Source of the DNA: Dryococelus australis
Lineage: Eukaryota > Arthropoda > Insecta > Phasmatodea > Phasmatidae
DNA: 64,000 nt
Direction of reading: 5' to 3'
Assembly (NCBI GenBank): GCA_029891345.1
Contig: CM056994.1
Coordinates: 57,505,251 to 57,569,250 of the forward strand
Positions 34,696-45,137 of this stretch are shown here, in pieces (the stretch's first letter is position 1; the number at the start of each line of letters is the position of its first letter). The notes beneath the pieces are model-generated. The model saw only the letters and a program-made list of their open reading frames with translations, made no database searches and had not been told where the DNA came from. A program made the position numbers and the translations under genes.

Positions 34696-37600
34696 ATGAA
34701 GCTGGTAAGTAATGGGACTCGCCATACTCCCGTAAGGAGCATACATCTATTCTACGAGGGCTGATATCATTCAAGCCCCAACAGGGGATCATGTGGCATG
34801 TCCTCTAGTAAACTCGACTTTCTTGAAACTCAGATCCGCACATACCCTCTATTAAAACGTAATACACCTGTAAGGTAAACATGGTTCATTACTCACTACT
34901 CTGTTTTCTTTAAGCGTACTGTAAATTTTCCTGTTTGAAACATTGTCCCTTTTTAATTAATATCTTTTAGAAACATAGTTAACCTATTGATTTTTATAAT
35001 CCCTCAAAAGAAGCTAATCTGCTCGATAGAATAGGCATGTGCGATGGCCGACTTTACGGAGGTAATTTAAGTATTGAGTAACAGAAACAGTGTTTTTCCC
35101 ATTTCTTTCGTTAACTGTGACTGTTTGAGAGACCGCATATTGTTTTGCACAGTGGGATGTAAAAATCCCATGAGGATAGAATCTATAGTCTTTTGGTGAG
35201 GCGAGAAACCGTCTCGGATACTAAGTTCACATAACGAGTAGCGGCCTGTGGGTATAGTATCAAGTTGACTAAGTATTTCAATGTTAGATAACTCTCTGGG
35301 GTATTGTTCACGCTAGGTTATTAGTTAACGCGTGCAACAGAAATTAGCTATAAACACGGCAATTTAATTCCTTAAGCTTCCCTATTATGTGGTTCATTTC
35401 TGAAGACGTACCTTCCTTGCCTATGACAGGTGTTTACTGCTACATCAATCAATTCTCTACTCGGTCGCTGTATACATTGATGAGAAATGCGATAGTTGCC
35501 CGCAGGTTCTTTCATTTCCGCGGTACATTAGTGATATTACGACATTAATGACAATTGCGTCTACTGTATCAAAAAATTTAAAATTGCATATGACATTACA
35601 TGCACGTGATTCTTATAAATCATTTTGTCCATAACTGAGGCTATCAAAAATGAAAAATAGATTTTATAGGAATATGTTCTTTTAAAAGTAAACGCTTCTA
35701 TCCAGCTGATATTAAAACTAATTGTATAGTTTGTATAAGTTAAAAAAATTGTATCCGCAAAAAATTGTTATTATTATTTAAGTTTTTCTTATACGTCATC
35801 AAACACGGAAATGTAATATTTCTTACTTCCGATCTAAAGTTCAACGCGTGTAAAACAACGTCAATAATAAATAATATCAGATCGCAAAAACGATTATCAA
35901 CTAATGCGAATGTTATTCTTCTGTAAGATTGGCCTGGTGTTTTAGCTATTCTATTTGACGCTTCGTTTCTCTTCTCATTCCGCTCCATTGTTGAGCGGAA
36001 GTAGCTGCGCTGCGCTATGCACACACATCCGGCGCGGAGAGCCTATTGTCACATGCACTGTCGACTCCGCTGCAGTCGCTCTGCTGTGCTCGATCATTTA
36101 CGTCGACCATGCTGCATTCCCTCAGTAGCGAGCATCGGGTTCAGTTTGTCGCTCGGCCAGCGACTTTCACCAGCTGTTTCACAGCAGGTTGTCCTGTGTT
36201 CTCCAACAGGGGCGTAACCAGAATTCTTATTTCGGGGGAGGGGGTGATGAGTATTAGTATTTTCACTAGTAGTACATCGTTCACAAGTTACAGTGGAAGG
36301 AAAGAAAAGGAAAGAGGATAGGGTAATAACAAATATATCAATATAATGATTGACATTTTGATAATAGGGTTTTAAAAAAAGTGTTTAATTTCGGGTAGGG
36401 GTGTGGGACTGCAGCCCCCGCAGCCCCCCTTCTCTTGATACGCCTATGTTCGCCAAATATTTCTGGAGACAGGAAGAGGTAGAGAGTGGGAGTCGTTATG
36501 AAATCACATATTCTGAATGAAGCTTCCCTACTGACAGCTTCAGCAATTTTCGCCAGAAACCAGCGTTTGGAAGGACATTTCTTTCCGCAGTTGGTCTAGG
36601 TTCAGACTTTCGCAGGAAGGGTTTTAAGCTCGAATCTCACATGAAGCCTGTATTTATATGCCAATTTTATGCAAACTTTACGTTTAATCTAGTGTGTGCG
36701 CATTTCATATTATTTTCGTGTGTAAAATGTTTCCACGAATTTAAAACCAGCGTGCTTGGGATTTACGAAGGAGTTTGTAAGCAAAAAATTGTTCGTAGAA
36801 TTTTGACTTACAAGGGGTATTTCGGTTATACCATTAGTATATATCATTTAAATTTAAAATTAATATATGAATGCACACTATAAATAACTCTTGTGATCAA
36901 GAGTCACGTAATAAAATAAGAGCCTGTATTAATATCTTATTAAGGGTTGAAACATTGTGCTATATAAAATGGTCTGTATAACGATAATTTATATTATATT
37001 AATCTATCACGCACAATTGTTTATATTTAAAATAAATTTATTCTATCTAGTAATAACTAGTATTTTGATTTTCCTTGAGAAAACCTTTTCTTTTTAATTA
37101 AGAGAAATTATTTTCTACGACATATAGTATTTTGACGTCGGCTTCCTTTGAAACTATGTTTATATTGTAGGTGAAATGTGTTAGTGCAAATAGTTCGTGT
37201 CCGCACTCGTGGGGAGTGGGGACGCTGGAGCGGTAGTCAGTGGCGTGTGGCGTTGTTGTTGCAGTTGGTGGTCTGCCTGTTGTCCGTGGTCGCAGTGGCG
37301 CTCGCCAGGCCTCAGCAGCCGGAGCCTATCCCCATTGTGAAGCAGACAGCAGACATCACTCCGGAGGGCGCCTACCAGTACTCGTGAGTACACCTGCACT
37401 ACTGCACTACTCATTGCACTACTCGCTGCACTGCACTGAACTGCCAGCCTTGGTCGACGTCACCAGACACGCGCTGCCTATTCTTGCAGTGCAGGATAAA
37501 AATCACAGTAAAAGTCTGACTTCACATATACGAACACGTATGCAATGTAGTAGAAGCAGAGACAAAGAGAGATGGTGTCTCCATTACGGAACGAGGCTAG

Positions 37601-39265
37601 CGTTCACTTGAAGTGATGGCTGGGAGGATAGGATGTAAGAAGAGATAGTGTCAATGCATCCAGCTTTAATCGGACACGTAACTTCTTGAATGTGGGTCCA
37701 GCTATTTTCCGTCTGGCCTATCTTTAACTGTACTTATAAAGATTTTTTAATGTCCACTATGCACTTTGGTTTAATGTTCCTGCACACAGTACTTGTAGCT
37801 CCGTAGCAAACCATGTACTCAGCATATTATAGTGAAACAGTTGCAATATCCACAAGGTTCAGTAATGTTGCATTCAAACACGTGCATATATTTCTGTATT
37901 TTCTCAGGTCGTGATTTACAACATGTATATCGAAGTTAAATTAAAAATTCCATTATGTTAAGCAATGCATCGAAAAATTATAACTATGTATAGCAAATTA
38001 CAAACGATAATTTCCCATGCAATAATGCGCAAATATTCCGACTACTCGTTAGCATGCTGTCACACATATGAACCACAGGTATACAGACTGTTCATAGTTT
38101 ACTGAGCAGGTTGAAACCAACACTTGCAAAATGTTACAGCGTCTACCTTAATATATTTTAACATCCACACTGACTGGCATGCATTCAGTAAAGTTGGTAG
38201 TGAAGAAAGAAAATTAGTTTCATGTTTTAACAACGAATTTAAAGTATAGGGAAATAAACATTTGCGAGGACTGGAATAGTCTCTTTATGCTTTCTATTGG
38301 CATGCTTTTTTTTTAATTCACACCAGTGTTATAACTAGCAGATTAATATAATATTAACTTTCGTAACAATTAACACAGTTTCACTTGACCGAGGCATGAA
38401 TAACGTGATCAGGCTTACAACAACATTAGTTTTATTACGGCGGAAGAATACACGATGTGCATTCAAATATATTTTAAGCAGGTCTTTCAAGAATTCTCAC
38501 TTTACCGTGAGCGGCCAATACACACATCACGAACGTCTCAACAGCCTGCAGCGTTGTCGTAATCCACATATGCTTTTCAGAGTAAAGTGAGCACTCTTGA
38601 GGCCCTAATTTTCTTTTTCCTGTAAGACATTTTTTTTCGTTCCGCCACTTTTTAAAATACATATTGCCCTTTAAGTAATAAACACGGTGTATATATTTCA
38701 TAGGATTCAAAAGTTAACGTCCAAGGCTAAGATAAAATATAATGATTGGCTACTATTTGAAAAGAGAGTGCTTCAAAAAGTACTTAATTTGAAATGACTA
38801 GCCTAAAAAGCAGTTGCAGCAGTTTTAACACTTATTGTGACGTTGTGTGGTACAGGTACGAGACCGGCAACAACATCAAGGCTGACGAAACTGCTCTACC
38901 TCATCTTTATTCTATGGTTTAATCATTGCTGAAGTGCTCTTTGACTTTTGTTGTGTGGCGCAGGTACGAGACCGGGAACGGCATCAAGGCTAACGAAACT
39001 GCTCTACCTCATCTTTATTCTATGGTTTTATCATTGCTGGAGTGCTTTGACTTTTGTTGTGTGGCGCAGGTACGAGACCGGGAACGGCATCAAGGCTGAC
39101 GAAACTGGGTCCCTGGAGCCCGCCGACAACCCCGAGGACGGCAACGTAGTGGTGGTGCAGGGCAGCTACACGTACACTGGAGACGACGGCGTCGTCTACA
39201 CCGTCAACTACAAGGCCGACAAGAACGGATACCAGGCCAGCGGCGACCACATCCCTCAGAAGTAG
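34696..39265 (+). CDS. RR-1 type cuticular protein (endocuticle structural glycoprotein-like), 3 exons
   Basis: Exons: 34696-34704 (ATGAAGCTG, then GTAAGT), 37265-37383 (acceptor CAG, donor GTGAGT) and 39070-39265 (acceptor GCGCAG, stop TAG). The sum is 324 nt, 107 residues. A signal peptide of about 17 residues (MKL|LVVCLLSVVAVALA) is split after codon 3, the usual intron position in insect cuticle genes. The mature part of about 90 residues begins RPQQPEPIPIVKQ. Its chitin-binding Rebers-Riddiford domain includes YETGNGIKADETG, then GSYTYTGDDGVVYTVNY and KADKNGYQASGDHIP, typical of the RR-1 class of flexible cuticle. The product is secreted by epidermis and binds chitin. Intron 1 holds a hAT MITE. 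Intron 2 holds two MITEs and two duplicate acceptor/exon-start copies. Confidence 0.93.
34705..37264 (+). other. Intron 1 of the cuticular protein gene
   Basis: About 2.56 kb from GTAAGT to a CAG acceptor (37262-37264). Phase 0, after codon 3. Contains the hAT-type MITE at 36207-36448 and otherwise AT-rich DNA with no gene. Confidence 0.85.
36207..36448. mobile_element. hAT-type MITE in intron 1
   Basis: Ends CAGGGGCGTAACCAGA and, inverted, CATAGGCGTATCAAGA. An 8 bp target duplication TTCTCCAA/TTCGCCAA (7 of 8 identical) flanks it at 36199-36206 and 36449-36456, the hallmark of hAT transposition. G/C-rich subterminal runs lie on both sides. Length 242 bp, no coding capacity. Confidence 0.88.
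37265..37383 (+). CDS. Cuticular protein gene, exon 2
   Basis: 119 nt, continuing the signal peptide from LVVCLL to the cleavage after VALA and then the N terminus of the mature chain to GAYQY. The exon ends with the first two bases of the Ser codon, completed by exon 3. Clear CAG acceptor and GTGAGT donor. Confidence 0.92.
38083..38519. mobile_element. MITE family 2, copy E
   Basis: Ends ACTGTTCATAGTTTACTGAG and, inverted, GGCCGCTCACGGTAAAGTGA. Shares the blocks CAGTAAAGTTGGTAG and TTTTAAGCAGGTCTTTCAAG with copy D. About 437 bp, inside intron 2. Confidence 0.75.
38571..38806. mobile_element. MITE family 1, copy H
   Basis: Contains GAGTAAAGTGAGCACTCTTG at the left and TGAAATGACTAGCCTA at the right, with the family internal block (AAAGTTAACGTCCAAGGCTA). 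More diverged than copies A, F and G. It ends about 33 bp before the duplicated acceptor region. Confidence 0.8.
38839..39107 (+). repeat. Triplicated splice acceptor plus start of exon 3
   Basis: The acceptor ...TGTGTGGYRCAG followed by GTACGAGACCGG...GACGAAACTG occurs at 38856, 38964 and 39070, a period of 108 and 106 bp. The first two copies carry 38 bases of exon 3 and then switch to CTCTACCTCATCTTTATTCT, so splicing to them would give a short product ending at a stop. Only the third leads into the complete RR-1 domain. Confidence 0.92.
39070..39265 (+). CDS. Cuticular protein gene, exon 3
   Basis: 196 nt coding plus 3' UTR. Carries nearly all of the chitin-binding domain, ending GDHIPQK and TAG. 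Codon use is strikingly GC-rich at third positions compared with the surrounding AT-rich DNA, as often seen in highly expressed cuticle genes. Confidence 0.93.
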
Positions 39266-39580
39266 ACTCGTCCAAGACATGCACCTTCCTTCACTCCGAC
39301 ACTCCACTCGATGAGAGCGTGCCTAAGATGTCACCGACACCGAGGGACATCCTCTCCAAAACTGTGCAGCAAAATTCCTCGAAAAAAACATCACCTACAC
39401 ACAACGGTGCACATCTGTATGATTACATACTCTGAGTTAATGGATTTCTCTCAAAAGCTCTGCAGTCTCATCTACATGTCAACAGAATCGTTCGAAACTT
39501 ATGTCTACCAAACACGAATCCAATTACAAATCTATTTTTATACTTGATATTCAAATAAAATATATTTTCTTTATATATAA
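39266..39580 (+). terminator. 3' UTR and poly(A) signal of the cuticular gene
   Basis: AATAAA at 39554-39559, about 290 bp after the stop, with a T-rich stretch following. Cleavage is expected near 39575-39580. Confidence 0.8.
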
Positions 39581-41934
39581 CTCTTTTATTTTATGACCTC
39601 ATAATTATAAATTGAAATTCTGCTATTGCTTATTGGTACCCACAGTACATAATCCACGAGTAATTAGACACAGTGGATACATTGGATATAATAAGAGGTA
39701 TCCTGGAGTATATTTTATTATTACATTCATTCCTTAGAATAGGTAATAAATGTTAACAGAAATCAGTAGTATGTATATATATCTATCTTAATGATTAGTT
39801 AAACGGGCATCGATGTGTGCGCAAATGAATACACTATTGGCGTTACAACAAAAGTTGGATCTGTATTGGGGGTGCTGGTGGCATGTAACCAGACTGACCA
39901 ATGCGACTTGCCGCTTGCCGTATTGCCAGGCGTTGTGAAACTGAACGTTTGGGTATTCGTTTAAAAGTTACAAAAACGCTTTACGTTGTGAGGCCAGTAC
40001 AATGGCCGTACTTTAAATAATAGTACTTTCTATTTGGAACGGCTTAACTACTAGCAAATAGTCTTGTCTGTGAATACATCTACCGAAACTTTTGCTTATA
40101 GTTATATAGTTCGAAAGGTGCCATATAATTTAGTTTCAGCATACCGTACCGTAAACAGTAGTTTCTACCGTGGTGGTACAGTAGAAGAAGTATGGAGTAT
40201 AGTCTGCATGCCAGTTGTGCATAACTATTTCCGTTTCCTAAAATTAAACTGATTTTATTCCTACAAAACTGTCGAAACTATGTACTCTGCTTCGGCTATG
40301 TTTAGCACACTGTTTAATAAGTAAATCCTTTGATGTTCTTACACACTAAAACCTATTAAGATTTAATGTAAATTCTGAATAATTATGAAACGAAAAATTA
40401 TCATTATTTTTAATAGAAGAGTTTTTTTAAATTTAAAATCAAATGTAAACAAACATCACATAGTTTGTGAAAAACGTGAATTTGACAGTTGTTCTGGCAA
40501 TACTTAAGTCAATGTCGAGGATGCATGTGCAAAGTACGAAAATCAGTCCATATAATGTCTAGTTTATGACTAAACATCTAACTTTGCTGCAAACATGATC
40601 TATCGCCGTGTCATGCTGCTGAATACTGACAAGTTCTGTAGCTAGATCCTGAATCCTGTCGTTATTGATCTGCCGTACTGTGGCCTACTAGCTGACGGCG
40701 AGACCGCTGACTGCGACACGTTGTATGCCATGGCAGACGTTCTTCAGGGTTTCGCTCGAATCCAAGAACTCACGGCACACAATTCACACGGTAGCCCGTC
40801 GTGGATATACCCTAGTGCCAGTGCGGCATAAGTCTATCCCCAGCGATCTGGCTACGATCGAATGCTCTGAGAACTTGTTTCTTCCCCATTCTGTGCTCGA
40901 ATGTTACTAATACTGTATTTATAAGGGTTGACGACGCCACAGTAATGTATGGCTGGTCACTGTTGCATTTGACGGGGCGTCCACAGTGCCGTTTCGCTAA
41001 GACGGAAGACGTTTCTAATTCAGCTGCTGTTGCATGTATGTTAGGCAAACTTTAAACTCGTTCTAATGAAACGCATTTCATTTTATTTCCTAGAAACACT
41101 AGGGTAAACAGTTGTAAGCCAAGCATATATACAATACCTGAAAATGTAATATAGTTTATTCACGGTTACTTCACATATTTCTGTTAAGTTCTACTTTCAG
41201 GATATTCCTCCGCCTCGTGCAAACTAAGCTTAAATAAGTTTAGAAAATTACACCAGAGGACAACGCAACGCATTCCTTAGCACTCAGTTGTAATAATATT
41301 TTGCATGAAAACTATTTGTTACTAGGCGTTACCAACACACACGATTTATCACAGTTTTAAATTCATATTAATTATAAATTAAATATTAAAATTTATAGAT
41401 AGAATATAAATTACATTTCAATTTAACCCAAAAAAAGGTTATCTTTATGAACACAAGTATAAAACGCTTGTGATACATGGTATATTGAGGAAATATCTAA
41501 AACGTCATAAACGGGGGAATTTTTCAAAGGTTTTAATTCAAAAAGTGTAAAGAAATCGCGAATAGACTATAGTTTACGATTACCATAATGCACATTTTAG
41601 TTGGAAGCTACGATATAATTCAAAGATATCACTTTCATACTGAACTGCGGCAATACATAAATTCGATAATATATTTAGAGGTGCATGTCAGATTAATTAC
41701 TGCACTAACCAGTTTTGAAGAAAACTTGCAACTAGATTTCACAACGTGCATCTAGCGCCGATAAACATTATGAATTAGCAAATAATCAGTTGATTTTTGC
41801 TTACCACTTTTGCAGGTAATTGGAAAACTATTTCATATTTTCACGTCATTCGTGCATAATATTTGATTATTGATGTAGGAGGGTTTGTGAATTAACGTCT
41901 CATCAATAGCGATGTTATTAGAGAAGGAGCACGT
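39581..41934. other. Intergenic sequence, nothing recognised
   Basis: AT-rich. ORFs at 40064-41048 have no motif. No element ends recognised. Confidence 0.4.
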
Positions 41935-42115
41935 TGGTCAGGAAAGCAAGAGAGGAGGGTGAATCGGACATGACCTGCACTAAGGAAACCATCCCAGTAT
42001 TCGCCTGGAGTGGTTTTAGGAAACCAGCGACAAGAACGATGGCCGACCGGGATCCGAACACATGTCCTCCTGAACGCAAGCCCGAAAAATTTGCTACTGC
42101 GCCGTCTCACTCGGT
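41935..42115 (-). mobile_element. tRNA-derived SINE, family 2 (polyneopteran type)
   Basis: Minus-strand head ACCGAGTGAGACGGCGCAGT with an A-box-like GGCGCAGTAGC, then B-box-like GTGTTCGGATCCCGG. The body has GGTTTCCTAAAACCACTCCA and GGCGAATACTGGGATGGTTT, a pattern I recognise from SINEs widespread in orthopteroid insects and cockroaches. Diverged copy. Confidence 0.78.
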
Positions 42116-42714
42116 GTTAGTAATGAAAGCAATTTTTGTCCCCATGACAATAATTTTAACAGTTGAAGAAGCGTCTATATACACAGAATCTATTTAAAGA
42201 TTATAAAGAACATGATATTTCAAGAACAAATAACGCCGCACAGAAATATTAGATATGTTTATACATTATGTAAAAAAAAAAGCTGTTCTAGAACTACTGA
42301 AGTACTTATAACTTTATTTATAATTGGTGGAAGTTGGTAAGTATTTATAGATTTTGCCTGTTAGCTCACAAATTTGTTCCACGGACATTACGAAAAGCGT
42401 AAATCAGAGGCTTTCCTACAGAAAATCCTCAACAATATGTCCTAATAGATAAACGAATTATAATTCTGCCCAATAAGTGGACATACGAGCAGCTAACGAC
42501 GACGAAGTTTGTACGTGTTAAACAGTAATGGAATATTAAACTAACAATCAATGAAATGAATGTGAAACAAATGTATATGTATAAGACAAAGTGTCCCGAC
42601 TGACTAACATACTCACCAATGCACAGCCAAAAACGCTAAACGCAATAGCATGAACAATTGGGGATGTCTTCCCTTTAGCGTGCAGCCACCCACTAAAAAA
42701 TTCTTTTTTCTTTG
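42116..42714. other. Intergenic sequence, nothing recognised
   Basis: AT-rich with a poly-A tract near 42272. No gene. Confidence 0.4.
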
Positions 42715-43330
42715 TAAATTTAATTTTTGAGGGGGCGAAGATGGATCAAATGTGTTTTCGAGGACTCCTCAATAACTCATTAACCAGACGTAACAACTTT
42801 ATGCTTATAGCTTGAAAATGTTTCTTTTACAGATAACTAAAATAATTTCAGGATATTTTTAAAATTAAGCCCCCAAGAGGGTGAAGGCGGTGAAATGTGT
42901 TTTCGAGGCCTCATGAAAAGCTCATAAAGCCGACGAGATAACGTTATGTGCTTTACTATAGAAGGAAACCTATATAAATACGTAAAACTAATTTGAATTT
43001 ATTTACAATTCAACTCCCAAGAGGGGAACAAATGTGTTTTCGAGGACTCTTCAGTAATTCAAAAATATGCGCTTGATGCTTTTTTAGAAGAATACTTAAG
43101 GAAATGCCTAATAAAGCCGTTCTACATTATTTTTAAATACAAATTCTAGGACAGTTGAAAAGAGGTAAAATATGTTTCAGACAATTCCTTAATAGTTCCT
43201 TAGCCCGATTAGATTTATATATATGTTATTTGATTTAAAAAACCACCCCTATAATTACCTTAAAACCCATTAAATGGGCAAATTTGATTTCGATGACTTC
43301 TCAAAAGCTCACTAAATTCTTTACCTTTGC
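42715..43330. repeat. Degenerate tandem array, about five units of 110-145 bp
   Basis: A block AAATGTGTTTTCGAGGACTC followed by a TCA(A/T)TAACTCATTAA-like sequence recurs at about 42748, 42893, 43030, 43168 and 43280. A GAGGGGGCGAA / AAGAGGGTGAA / AAGAGGGGAAC block precedes it in the first three units. The last two units are strongly diverged. Confidence 0.78.
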
Positions 43331-45070
43331 GTAACGCTGTTTTGGCTCTCCTTTGCGTTATTCATGAGAAGATACCTAATTTAACTATCGATTATTCATA
43401 GGTCAATGCAAGCCAGAGGTCGTTAACATTTTTTTCTTGCTTACCATAATAATGAAAACGTACGAGTTTATGCTGTCTTGTAATTATTTGTGATAGTTCT
43501 CTGAAATACTACAAATGTTCCGTAGTTTTGATTCAGAAAAGTTCTCCTTTAGTTCTTCACTTTTAAAGTTAGCATTTTTATTTTTATTAAGTCCCTATTA
43601 TTATTTTATGAAACATACTAGTTTGAAAACTTAGCTTCAAATTAGTACTTAGGGATTGTCGCAAGAATGTTTTGAGAAACGGTAACGTCAAGGTTGTTAC
43701 GCAAATTAAATTCTTTCAAATACCGTTGATTCATAAACAGTACATTGGAACGAAACTCACCAAACCTGGTGTATGGTTACTTGTGTGTATGTTAAGCTGA
43801 ATATGAGGCCAGTGGTATTAATTCTTAGTGACTCTTCTATACAACGCAAGCTTTCCGTTACCAGTACATGTTCTATTTTCTTCATTAAATTGTAGGTGGG
43901 TATATGGGAATCTTAAGGCTTCAGTGTCTTGCGAACACAGATCCACACTCTCTATACACAATAGTACACTATAGTTATTTACGGTTTCTTCACACTTTTT
44001 GAATCCAACTTTTGAAGAATCACCCCATGTATGACGTATTTTTTGTTATATAATATGACACGTATTACAAGCGTTTTATACTTGTGTTAACATGAAAGTA
44101 GGTCCTACGTTATTTTTAGCTCAGCAGAAGTTTTACTTGTATTTTACTTATAAATTATCATATTACATTTACAACTTTGCAAAATAAAAACAGACAGAAA
44201 ATAGGTATGTTGTTAATTACTAGTAAGAAATTGTTGCTATGAAAAATATTATCACAATGAGTGCGCACGAATGCGGTGCGTTGCCCCTTTCGTGTAATTT
44301 TATAGACACGGTTAAGCTTTGTTTGCATGAGGCGCAGGAATATCCTGGGAGTAGTACTTAAGCAGGGCATCAGTAAAGTGCGACGTAAATGTGATTTTCC
44401 TGTAACTATCTGATGGCCCATTGAAGAGCTAGTTTTAGCACAAACTGGGTAGCTCGAGAATCTGTCCTTGTTTCCTTGCAAGTTTGCTAGTGTCTCATTC
44501 TCGGGCACAGCGTGTCTAAAAAACTGTGAAACATTAAATGAATACACGGAATTTTCCCATGGATAATCATAACGTTTAATATATAATGCCTCACTTCAGA
44601 ATGACGGTAGCCTACGGACCTCACTTAAATAATTCCATTGCTTAGATGGTTGATATCAGAACTGCTCCGTATGACTAATTATTTAAGAATATATTCAAAA
44701 GATTTTAACAACGAATATGGACATTTTAAGACATATGGGACACAAATAAATTGAATATTCATAAAACGCGTGCAATACTTCGGAGATATTTGTTTTTCTA
44801 GTGAGTAGGTTTTTTTTTTTTTTTTTTAAGTGATGCCATTGTTCCACGTCAGATGAAGAATGGGCTTTAAACTTTTTTAAAGGTTTATTGTCGAGAGTCG
44901 AGTCCAAACCCTCGGGCGTAAATTTCATAGGTAGAGGAGTTATTACAGACACGGCAATTTTCCAAACCAAGATAAATTGACGAATAAGCCCCGATCTGTG
45001 TTGAGGAGCCATCTTGCCATCCGCCTGAAAGGATTTCGAAAAAATGATGAAAAAACAAAGTAAGAATTGT
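43331..45070. other. Intergenic sequence, nothing recognised
   Basis: AT-rich. ORFs at 44158-45085 lack motifs. Confidence 0.4.
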
Positions 45071-45137
45071 TGGACTGGTAACCAAACCTGCGACCTACAA
45101 AGTGCGAGACCAGTGTATTACTAAAGTGATATCACGG
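45071..45137 (-). mobile_element. Possible tRNA-derived SINE head
   Basis: Minus strand reads ATCACTTTAGTAATACACTG, then GTCTCGCACTTTGTAGGTCG and CAGGTTTGGTTACC, in the order of A box, anticodon arm and B box. No body matching another SINE in the window was seen. Confidence 0.35.

Larger units (their letters stand above)
37384..39069 (+). other. Intron 2 of the cuticular protein gene
   Basis: About 1.69 kb, phase 2. Contains MITE family 2 copy E, MITE family 1 copy H and two extra copies of the acceptor region with the start of exon 3. Confidence 0.85.

Noticed and set aside
34104-34792. ORFs of 68-141 codons upstream of and across the cuticle gene start
   Set aside because: They overlap the promoter and exon 1 in wrong frames or strand.
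37181-37611. Alternative-frame ORFs over exon 2
   Set aside because: Shadows of the GC-rich coding exon; splice sites and signal peptide support the other frame.
39020-39307. 95-codon minus-strand ORF, Val-rich
   Set aside because: Antisense shadow of exon 3 of the cuticular gene.
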